Made by a program: the position numbers and the translations under genes. DNA of 64,000 bases from Taeniopygia guttata (Eukaryota; Chordata; Aves; Passeriformes; Estrildidae), in the NCBI RefSeq assembly GCF_048771995.1, contig NC_133026.1, forward strand, positions 14,616,001-14,680,000. The letters are read 5' to 3'. The notes beneath the pieces are model-generated. The model did not search any database. It was not told the DNA's origin and worked only from the letters and a program-made list of their open reading frames with translations. The stretch's first letter is position 1. Every line of letters begins with the position of its first letter. Shown piece after piece: positions 50,601 through 62,600 of the stretch.

Positions 50601-53600
50601 AATTATTTTAAGCCTCATTTAGACCAACCTGGAAACTGGCCTTGGAGTAGCCCTAAGGAGGGAAGATTAGGAGATGTGCGTTACAGATACTGCTTAACCA
50701 CCCTCACTGTACCCCAGAGGTGTATTGGATTTGCACGAAGACGGGTTGGCCGTGGTGGAAGGTAAGTGCTGTATAATTGTTGCTGTTTTTAAAAAGAAAA
50801 TTAAATTGGTAAGATGCAAAGAAGAACAAAGTCATCTGTAAACCCAGAAATTAAAAAAAAAATTGAATATCACAGGGAGATTAGCTGCCTAATGTCTCCA
50901 TTTTTGTTTGGCACTAGTAGAAGCTGTTTTAGTAATGTTTTCTTAAATAGTTCTCAGAGTTTTTTATTGCTTGCACTCCCATTTTTGGCATGAAAATGTG
51001 TGTATATCTTCAGTTGTGATTGGTTTGGTTTTATATTTTTTGCATAGCTACCCTCAAATAGGTTCTTACTGGGTGGTTTACAAGGGGATTTGGGCATTAA
51101 TATGTGACATCCCTACTCCTTTGGGATGTTTGTAGGTATAGTCAGTATATATGGGAGTAAGGCTTTGGAAATGAAGTTACTTTAGGAGGGCATAATAATC
51201 ACTTTTTAGTTAAGCGTTGTTATTCTCTAGGTCTTTTTGTTTTAGTTTTGTGTTGTTGAAGTGTCTTTCATAAAAATGTGATGTTGTACCTCAGCTCCTC
51301 TTCAGACAGGAAAAACTAGAATATATCTAAATACTTACTGTGAAATAATACGTGGTCGTGCATTGTGTCAGGGGAGCGTGTATGTGTGTGTTGGCTTGTT
51401 CTAGAACACTTTTGTGTTGCGTTATTTATCCCTTTGTCATCCACAAGCACACATGTCAAACAGACTTTCTTGGTGTTTTCTTGACACTGTTTAATTGTGC
51501 GTTGTTCTCCTGTTCTAGGGTGCTACTAGACAGAGCGCATTCGGACTACGATAGTGCATTTCATCATCTGGATTTGGAAAGGTTTTCCTCATCACAACAC
51601 TCTTCAATCAGTCAATTTGCCAATACCTCAGAAACAAATACCTCGGACAAATCTTTCTCAAAAGACCTCAGTCAGATACTAGTCAATATCAAATCATGTA
51701 GATGGCGGCATTTTAGGCCTCGGACACCATCCCTACATGACAGTGACAATGATGAACTCTCCTGTAGGAAATTATACAGGGGTTTAAATCGAACAGGCAC
51801 AGCACAACCCGGGACCCAGACATGCAGTACCTCTACACAAAGTAAAAGTAGCAGTGGTTCAGCACATATTGGTATGTTTATTTTAACAAACTTGCTTCTA
51901 GAAGTTTTAAACTTATGTCAGAAAATCCAGAATATGATTAGGTCATTTATATTTTACATTGTGGTCTATTTTGATGGTAGCAGCCTATCTTCAAGTGTAT
52001 CTTTTTTTGCTACGATGAATTTATTCACATTTTTTGCTAACAGTAGTGTACCGCATCTGACATTTATACAAATGCTGCAATGGTATGTAATTACAATGTT
52101 AGAAATACAAAAGTTGAAACAACAGTATTATGTAGGGTTTAAGTTCACTGAATATTTGGATTTTTTGAAATTAAAAATACATTAATTGAAATGTTGATAT
52201 AAATATTATGTACCACATTTTTTCTAGTACAAGGTTTGGCAGTGATGGGAAATATTTAGGTAAGATGTTTGCATTTAGGGTCCCAGCATGCTGTGAATTC
52301 TTACTTGAACTTCAATGAACTTAAATCCCATTTCCCAGCCAAGAAGTGTCTAGCCCACCCTCACTGATACATCTGCTTATGCTTAGCAAAACTCTTGGAC
52401 TGATCACCTCTACATCTCGTCAGCAAGTGGCAGATTACATCTTATATATAGAACCTAATTACAGATTTGAGGATCTGACTCTGAAAAAATGTCATGTGCT
52501 AGTGGTTTTTAATTGGAACACTATTGGATAGCATCACTCTTGCTGCTTCTTACTGGAAGATTGCTATTTACATGGTTAGAATGGAACTTACCAACTCATC
52601 AAAATTCATGAGTTACTTACTGTAAATGTGATCTTTTTATAGAAGGTTAAAGTGACGTAATTTTTTATATAAAACAACCTTAGAAGTTCACCATGGTTTT
52701 GTAAGGAGTCTCTGGAATCATATTTTCCTTGCCAGTTTGAATTATGGCTTTGGAAATCAATCAGAAAACCTGGATAATGTAGGAGTGTGATGAGCAGAGA
52801 TGCATATACCTAATAAACTAAGGAAGTTGTGGGTTGTTTTGGTAATTTACTTTAAAGACCGTTACACTGGTTATCAGATAACTTTAATCTTCTGTTTGCC
52901 ACTATATTATATGCCTTCCCTGCTGTATCATGTTTTGAGGTTTTTTCCTGAAAATTCTTTGTCTTTGCATTTGTAGAGTTAGTGAGCAGTTTTGTTTGCT
53001 GCTTTATTTCATGCTTCCTCTCCATGCTGTTTTAGAAGTAGGTCCTTGCCCCCATGCCCCTTTCTTTCTTCTTTCATTATTCTTCTTGCTGGAAATGTAC
53101 TAGGGCTAAAACTGATGGTTCTTCTGGTTTGTGATCTTAGTGTGGCTTTTGGTGTTAAATTCTTCTCGTTCACTGGCTTGAATCAGTAAAACAAGTCCAG
53201 AAGTGAAGGAGGGCATTCTCTGCCTGGTGGCCAGGCTGAACCTGATAAATGGGAGCCAGATGAGTGAAAACAGAACCAATGTGTGTTGAATAGACTGTAA
53301 ATACACTGCAAAGTATTCATGGGCAGTGCTTTACATTTGAAAGTCACATAGACATGAAAAATTGGCAGATGGAGTTTAAAGCTCATGTCTGTGTGTGTGT
53401 CTGTAAAAATAAACACACATATATCCTTTTAGAGTGCTTTTTTCCCTGGAATAGATTATAAGGATATTTATCTGCATAATTTAGGAATTAAATGGAATTA
53501 TTTATGTGTGCCATAGAAGATTTTAATTGTGTGGTTGCATATTGAAGCCTATGGGAACATAATACATACTAGTGTAAGTACCTGGTATAATACATTCATT

Positions 53601-56600
53601 TGTGCTTGGAATTCTGTGAAGATTATTCAGTATTTTTAAAAAATACTTAAGTATTCCAAGATTTTCAAAATACAAATATGGAGTTTAGTTTCATAATTTT
53701 ACTAGGATTTGATACAGATATTAAATGTTCAATAAAAAAATACAGCTATCTGAATTCATAGGTATACTTTAAATTGGTTACCAGAGTCTTGTCATTAACA
53801 TAACCAGGTAGATTATAAATAATTATATGGATACAATCTTAATTGTGATTCTTGTGGCATTGGAGTGTATATAAGTCTGTGTTTGTGTGGTGTGCTGCTG
53901 ATCACCTGTTCAGGTGTAAGCGTTTGTAAGGAGCACAGTCTGCTCCATCTTGGTACCAGTGTGGTTTTAGTGGGGTTTTTTTCCCATTTTCTAAAAGGAT
54001 TCTGTGAGATACATTGTCTATACAGGTCACGGGGGTGTTTGCACATCTTGTGTGTGAGTCTGACTTATTCAGAGTTGCCTGTCAGTGGGGCTGCAGCTGC
54101 TGTGTTTTGTTCTCCTGTAGCCAATACTGTAAAGAACCTCAGGTATCTAACAGTCATACTGATGTTTTTGTAGTAGTTGCTATTGCAGCTTAACTACCCT
54201 GTAGGATTCCCCTGTTGCTTTTTCTTAGTTGTTTTTAAACCTGGCAGTTTGTGGGTGTGGATGTTTTAGATTTGTTTCTGTTTGCCTTTTAGGTTTTTGA
54301 AGTGGCAGTTGGTCTTTTGTCAGAAAACACTTATTAATATATCTGTATTTTTAAGTCATATTATCCTTTCACTGCTACTGTAAGTTGTGGTCAAACTGTA
54401 TTAATTACTTTTACTTTTAAGATGTTCATCCTGGGATTCTGTAGTGACCAACAGAGGTGGTCATGTTGCCATGTTTATTATGTGCCATCACATGAGTGGG
54501 TTTTTTTTTCCCTGCTTGGGCTTTTTCTGCCTTGCATGATGCAGACATACTGCTGACATGGAACAACTGCTGTGGAAAGTACTTTTCTCGGATCTGTTAT
54601 ATGTGGCCAGCAGGGCCATGAAGTTGAGATGGTATTTCAGGTCTGCTGTTAATGAGAGGATGTGTTACAAAAGCTGTGCTGTAATGTACCATTCTCTGGC
54701 TACAGGGAGCCTTGATTTTCATCCTGAAGATCAAAGAGGTTTCCTCAGAGCTGGTCATTTAAACATTTTGAAGTGCCTTTGATCCTGAAGAAATGCAATT
54801 TATTCTGATTCTGGCTTTCAGAGTGCTCAGTATTAAAGATTTGTGGATGTTGTTGCATTGGGATTTTGTGTGTAAATTGAGAAAGGGTGTCTTAAAATCC
54901 CTTACAAGTTACCTGAACACTTGTGGTGTGCTGAAGGCTAGGCTTTGGCAGCAGGAGCAAGTGGCCAAGTAGCATCACTTGTGTAAAGGGTAGTTCCTTC
55001 TGATCTTACTGAAGAATTATGAAAAAGTATCCTTTGCCCTCTTGCAAGAAGAGCTGATTAAAAGGTCTTAAGACATGTTATTCAGAACATTGCTACAAAG
55101 GAAGCAAGAACATTAAAGCATTATTTTTGTGGAGAATTGACTAGTTCAGCAGCAGAGTTACTTCAGTAAAGGAGCCTGTATTGCTGACAGTGTCAGGTTT
55201 CTCAGTCATAATCCTCAGAGATGGAGTGTACAGTAGGTATGAGTGTTGAGCTGAAGTGTTTGTGTCCCCTGTTGATTGCTTTGGTTCTGCCAGGCAAATA
55301 GCAGTCTTTGACCTGCATCACTTAAGAGACTGCTCTCTGCTGGAGACTTTCTCTTAAATATGTTGCATTCACATTTTTGAATGCTTGGATCTTGTAAACA
55401 AGTTAAAGACACTTAAAGCTACACACATGTATCATTCCCTTTCAGCCTGGTGTTTAGGAAGCAGAGCAGAGATACCTATCACTAGTGAAGTATTAGAGCA
55501 CTGCTTCCCAGGCTCTGCTAAGAGCAGGCAACGGTTCTTGCATTATGTTCTTTTCTGCCTTCATCACCCAGAAGCTGGATCATTTTGAAAACAGTGTGTA
55601 AAAGCTGGCAGGGCTAAAGAGGCTGGCAGTTGACTGGAGCCTGTTCAACTGAATTGAGAAATCACTCTTTGAGAAGAAGCCTTACTGAAAACTGTTAGGT
55701 TTTGTGTTTGGGATTGTATATATGAATATACATACTATATATGAAAAGCTGTGTGTATCCAGGATACATTCAAATGCCTTGCATTTTCTTGTAAACTAGA
55801 CTTTTGGTGATGTGATGCAAATTGTGCATTGCTGTTCAGTAACTTCTACTGTGGGAGTTCCATAGAAATAACATTTTCCCCAGTAAACTTGCATGCTTCT
55901 TCTGGACCTCTTTATATGCTTTTTAAAAGCAGTTTTACATGCTTGGGGATCTAGCAGGGTAGTGAGCTGTGCTTCCATTTCCCAAATATGTAATGTTGGT
56001 TGATGGATCTGTACTTGTTCAGCCTGGAGAAGAGAAGGCTTTGGGGTGACCTAGTTGGGACCTTCCAGTATCTGAAAGGAGCCTACGAGAAAGATGCTAC
56101 ACACTCTTCTTACTCTAGAGCATGTAGTGACAGGGCAAGGGGGAGAATTGATTAAAACTGAAAGAGAGTAGGTTTAGATTAGAAGAAATTCTTAGGAAGA
56201 AATTAGGAAGAACTTCTTTACTGTGAGGATGATGAGGCACTGGAACAGGTTACCCAGGGAAGTTGTGGAAGCCCCATCCATAACTTCCAGGGGCTTCCAT
56301 TCTGGGAAGCCCCTGGAAGTGTTCAAGGCCAGGTTGGATGGGGCTTTGAACTTGCTCTAGGGGAAGGTGTCCTTCCCCATGGCAGGGGGTTTGGAACTAG
56401 ATGATCTTTAAGGTCTCTTCCAACCCAAACCACTCTGATTCTATACTGTTTTTTCATGTTGTCATTAAAGTGTTGTACCTGAAGCCAGATTTTAGACAAC
56501 CTTTTTCCAGAAAGAAACAGGAAAAAGCTTCTCAATCCTTGTGGCAATTCCTTGTAGCAATGTCGAAGGACTTGTCCATGGCTTTCATGACATCACTGGC

Positions 56601-59600
56601 TGTGTTTAGATGTTTTTATTTAACCCTTGTATCTGTAATATTCTCAACACTGCTCTGTGTTACTGTTTTCCCTTTTTTTAAATGCTTCTTTCACATTACA
56701 GGATAAACTTGGTGATGAAAAATACTGAAATTTGTAATGGCCACTGCCAGTGATCATTGGAATTTAATAGTCTTGGTCCATCTGTGGCTGAGCTGTTGAG
56801 ATCCTAGTTGGAAAGCAAAGGCGTCAGGAGTAACAGATGTTTATAGCCCATCCTAAACTTAATTGAAGGAAGAAATAAGAAAAGGGAAAAAAGCTTCTTT
56901 AGTCTGGGAAATGTGACTGAGGATGTGGGAAGAGTCAGTACTTTTTAAAACACCTGAGCACTTACAGAGAATTCAAGATTTTGTAGTCTTACTAGATCTT
57001 CTCATTCACTTTCAGTTGGAGTAAAACTTTGCTCCAAAGTGGAGGATCTCTGGGGCTTGTGGAGCTGTTACACTTTGCATCCCATGCAAGGATAGTCGCA
57101 TTTATAGCTGCAGTGAACTGTGTGTATCCTAACTGGCATGTGACATTTTGGTGGAAGCTCATTTTAAGAATGATGGGTAGACAAATAAAAGTGCATAGGA
57201 AGTTTTCTAGCTTTCATTCAATGGCTAATAAAAAATCCTTATTAACTATTTTCTGTCAGTCTTCTGCTACCAAGTAGGGAGTGCATATATAGACCTTTTT
57301 TCTAGATTATAATCTCTCCAGTTCTGATATTAGGAGTTTCACACTTAAGTTCTGTTGGGCTGAAATAAAATGCTGTAGTAGTAATAATCAAGGGCATAAT
57401 GGCTCATGTTCTCATAGTGTGTAATAATGCCGTGTTTAAGTAAAACCAATCTTGAACTTCTTTTCAGAAAGTGAAACATCTTTGGGCCTGGTGCATCAAA
57501 TACTAAATCACACTGATGGCTCTAAGTCTCTACAATCTTCTGAATTCTCTGGTGAGAACTTGCTATACAGTAGAAAATCTTTAACCAGGCAGTGTAAGCC
57601 AGATAACATCTCTCATAAGATAGAGATTTAAAAATGTGATGTTCTGGATTACTTAGCATTGTGATTGATACTTGCTTTGCATGCATTTTGGCATTAGTAA
57701 CCACTAACTGTTGTCTTATACAGCAGGGATGTGATGCTCTCATATATTCCCCTTAAGAAGACATTGTAACATGATGTATCATCTTTCCACACACTTTAGC
57801 AGTTCTCTAGTTAATTGAATTCTGAAAAAGTTTGGAAGCTTTAGCTAGGTGAACTTTCTTCTGATCAAAACTGCCTTTTTGATGGTTATCACCTCCACTG
57901 AAAGGATCACAGAATATAGTAGTCTATAAATGGATTAGAAAAATTCTTTGAACCTAATGTAGTCTTACTGTTTGCATTTTCCCACTGAAATATCATTTCT
58001 GCTCTTGAGAACTTAACTTGCTATGAAACAATTTTAAGCTACTGTAATTTAAGTATCTAATTCTTAAGATGTTAACAGGACTGAAACACTTGTCTAAAAG
58101 TTTAATTATGCTGTTTTGAGCCTCTCAGCATTAAATTTTTTTAAAACTTTATTAGAGAAGACAAAAGCTTATCTAGCAAAGGTGATCTTGTGTTGACTCT
58201 ACAAAGCTTGCTCAGTTTGCCTGGCAAATCTAGCGAGCATCTTCCATTCCAGAAATGGAGAGGAATGCCAGTAGAGGGACCAGGAATTTACACATGGATT
58301 TTCTGCTTTCTGTGGTATGCTCCCTGGTTTGGTTTGGTTGGGTTTTTTGGGGGTTTTTTTTTGTTTTTTTGGGTTTTTTTTTTTTGTTTTGTTTTTGTTT
58401 TTTTTTTGGTTTTTTTAGGAAACTGGTTATTGTTGTCAACTTAAAAGTCTGTATTTTCCTTCTTGAGGGAAGCAAAGTAACAAGTGAGTGACCTCACAGT
58501 AAAACTTGCAGCAGTCGTTGGGAGCGGAAGCTGTGGCTGTTGATCATACAAAGGCCCATCTGTTCATACAGATGGCACAGCCAGCCCCCCACAGACACTC
58601 AATTGTCACTGGTTTTGGCCACTTCTGGCAAGAACTAGAGTTTTCAGAGAAGCTAAATGCGAGCTGCAGCATTGTAAGGCTAGTACATGTTAAATGCTGC
58701 AGTACAACCAGTGAGCACTGTTAGAATATTTATATTGCAGTGTAAAACTGCTGCAAACTGGATCTTTAAAAAGTCCATTGACAGTATCACTGTTACTCTG
58801 TGCTCTGAAAAGCAATATCTGCTGAGTATCACCATCCCATCGAATTTGGCTGATGTGTAAACAGAATCATGCAATCGAAAAATGATATTCAGTGGCTTAG
58901 TTCAAGTAAAAATTGATATGTTGTTATCCCAAAGAGTACAAATACTCATAGAAGTGATTGTAGGAAAACACATTTATAGTGCAGTGTGCAATAGCTCAGT
59001 TTTTAATAAAACAGGATTTGTAGCTGTCATTGAGGAGATACTGAGTCATTTATCCTGTCAGTCAGTATCAGTAATGTACAGGGTTTCGTTCCTTGTACTC
59101 ATAGCTGAAAACTCCTGAAGTCTGTTCTTCTACCTTCCTTTTCCAGTGTGTAAGCCCAAAAACCATTTCCTTGCTACCAAAGTACAACACCAATACTGTG
59201 AATATTTGTGTGTTGTCCCAAGCTGTTAAATGAACAGGATAACAGCATAACATCATATACTGACTTCAAATCTGGAGGTTGTCTCAACTGAAATGTTACC
59301 ACTTGATACAGTGTGCTGCAAAAAATATAAAGCATTTGTATAGCCAGGTCTCTTGGTAAAGAGTTGCCCATCTTCTGATAACCATCTTGAGATGTGAATA
59401 ACTTGAGGCAGAGTTGTGCTTTGGTTCTTCATGTTTAAGGTTAGAAAAGGAGTTGGGCTAGGTTAACTTAAGAGTCAAGTGACTTGCATAAATTACTGGA
59501 GGTGTCATGGAAAGTATGTAGAAGTTTTGTGGCAAGATACAGCTGTTGTCTGTGAAAGACAGTTGAGATATTCTGAAATTGTAATATTCTTATTTATTGT

Positions 59601-62600
59601 ATATTAGTAGTGGTGGTTGAGATTTCCTCCTTTACCCATCACTGTGTAATGGTTCTGTGTAGTGGATGAAACTGGTTATTTCATCACTGTTTAATTTGGT
59701 AAATCCTGCACTATTAAATAGTCATTACTGTGTGATGGAACATGACCACTGAGGTTGGAGCATGCTGTTTGAGAAGAGTCTGTAAGCACTGCATCCTTGC
59801 TTGGGGCTGCTGAAGCAAGGGCTTGTCTTAAAATCTCACGTGTCATCTTTAAACATTGGATGTCATTTTTTTTGTCCCTTTTTTTTAAACTTCAAGCTGT
59901 TGTTTGGCTTTTTGTTGCTTTACTAATGTTATTAAAAGCCTTGAATGTCAGGAATCTGTAGCTTTGTGTAGTGCTGTGTAGCAATACTCTCCTGAGTTAC
60001 CAGAAATATGGATACTGTTTTGAGTGTTCAGAAAAGGTCTGGGCTTGCTGCTTGCCTGCTCATTTTTTTCCAGGCAGATAATGAGCAGTGTATGGCAAAA
60101 ACAGAATGACATTAATTTTTTCTATTTCTTCTCCATATACCATTTTTCTTTTGACACACATAAAAGATTTTCAGCTGTGACCTTTCAATTTTTGTAACAA
60201 AAATGAGAAGAAAGAATAAAATTTTTGGAAGAAGGTTTTTAGGGATACTCACTGGTTTTTTTTAAATGAACTCATGTTAACAAGATGCCGAGTTTGGCAC
60301 CCGTCCAGTCGCATCAATGCTACGTTGCAACAAGCAGAAAGTATTCTCTGCAAGTCACCTAACACATTAATAGCAGCTATGTTTTTGTGCAGCAGCACAT
60401 TCTGTTTGAATAGATTCTTTAAAAAAAAGAAAGCTGAACTTAGACTTGTTCTTTGAGAAGCTCAGGATTGTACCTGCAAATGTGGAGGCACAGTTGGTTC
60501 ACCTGTGATTTCACTGTGCTGCACACATGTGATTTCCCTAATTCCAGTCACAGTTGGGTGCCACAGGAAAGGAATATGTAAGGTTAAATAGGTGAAAGTA
60601 CTTTCTTGTAAAGTACATACAAATGGGTTTCTACATGCGTAGGAATGGCAGTTTTCAGAAGCAACTTATATCTTACAATCAATATGTTTATTTTTTTCAA
60701 CTGAAATGTAATGTGGATTGTAGTCTGAGAGCGGGAGGGGGAGAAACCTGGTGGAAGTGTTAACATGATGGCTTTTAATAGAAGAGGAATGAAGTCGTGC
60801 TGTCCTAGATTGCCGGTCTTCAGAAGAAATTTTTATTTGGATAGTTCACAGTAGTAGCAATGTTCTCATTAAAACCTTCAATGTAATGTTTCTTGAGCAT
60901 GGAGAGGGAAGACTTGGCTTACATAATAGCAATCTATAACCTTTTCTGGTACATTGGCATCTGTCTATGGAAAAGGAATATCAATCAGATTATTTTAGGA
61001 GGCTGTAGATTGCAGCAGCCCTTTCTGAGCAGTACTGCCTTTCTAACTTGGATGCAACTGATTCAGAATTCCACAGTAAATCCCTGATAGTGTTGTCAAT
61101 AGTATTTTGAAATGTCTGTTAGACTTGTATTTTTAGAAAGGGAAGCAGCAAAAATGTTGCTGAGTGTTTAACCTAAATTGAAAAAAACTGAAATTAGTTG
61201 TTCTTGAGTGTATTTTCCAGGTACTAGTTTTAAATGGAGGAGGAGCAGTTGGAATATAGATGAGGGTGATGGTAGTAGTGGGGTGCTTCTGTCACTTGTT
61301 TCCTTTGACAGCTATACAACTTTCCAAAGTGGTGAGAAGCATACAGCTCTAAGGCTCCCAGGCTGTTAAAAAGAAAATAACTGATGTATAATTTCAAAAC
61401 TAGAGCTTTTCAAAATGTCACTTCTGGAAAGAAGAGAGTGCTTCCAGCTATTATTTAGCATAGTCTTTCCTAAACAAACACAGCTCATCTCCATAAGCTT
61501 CATTTACTGCTGTTGCAAAAGAAACCAGTATTTTGGAGGTGGTTAAACCAACACAGGTGACTGTGTTCACCTCAGCTTTGTTTTATAGCTAGAATCTTAA
61601 ATATATACTAAAGACTTGAAGACTGAAATAAACTACTAATTTCACTTAAATAGGCACAAGTAAGGTGATTATAATGACAGACGTTTTAATCATAGTTAAA
61701 GATTGTGGTACAGCGTATCCTTTTTTGCCCTTTTCTTCTTTGTCAGTCTGTGAGTTGTTTTTGTTTACATTGCTTAAGCAATCTGTTCCTAAGCAATACA
61801 TTTACAGTGCTATACTACAGAATAAAATACCTTGTTCATAGAATCTACTAAGTTGAAAGGGACCCATCAGTATCATCAAGTCCAACTCCTGTCCCTGCAC
61901 AGGACACCCTGATAAATCATACCATAAGTAAATAAATGGAACCTTCAATGTCACTGGCACTATGTTGGCTAAATGTATGTTGATTCTAAATTTTAGGGTT
62001 TGAAAAAACAATATTGTATATCTCGCAGTACCAGAACAGTATATCCATTTTCCTCCGTCTGTTACTGCTGCTCAGCTTTCCACGTGTTAATCTTTGTGTG
62101 CTAAAGCTTTCTTGCTCTAACTTGTGTTGGATGGCAGCTTAAAAAAAATCTAAAGGAGTTGTAAATTTTTTTTTGTTCAAATTAAACAGTCATCTCTTTG
62201 AGTATTGGGTCAATAAATTCTAGTTTGGTTTGGGTGGTTTTTTTTAAAGTTTTTGAGTAAGGACATTTATGAGTGAGGTTACTACCTTTAAGATATTATC
62301 CTAGGAATAATTTTACAATATTGCAGTGTTACTGAACATTGTAGAAGTAATTTTAAGTAATCTGTTGCTTATGGCAATATAAGTAAGTGCTACATCCTTA
62401 CTTGCTCAAAGATGTTACTTATGAAAAAAGGTAATGTGAATGTAACAGCTGAGTAAAATTTTATAGCTTCAAGTTTTCAAATAGGAAACTGCTGGTCATA
62501 ATTTCAGTGCCATTTCTAATACTTCTAATTACTAGAAGTAGTTTGAACAATACTTGAATGCCGAAAAAAGATAAATACACCAGGAAAATGCATGCTCAGC

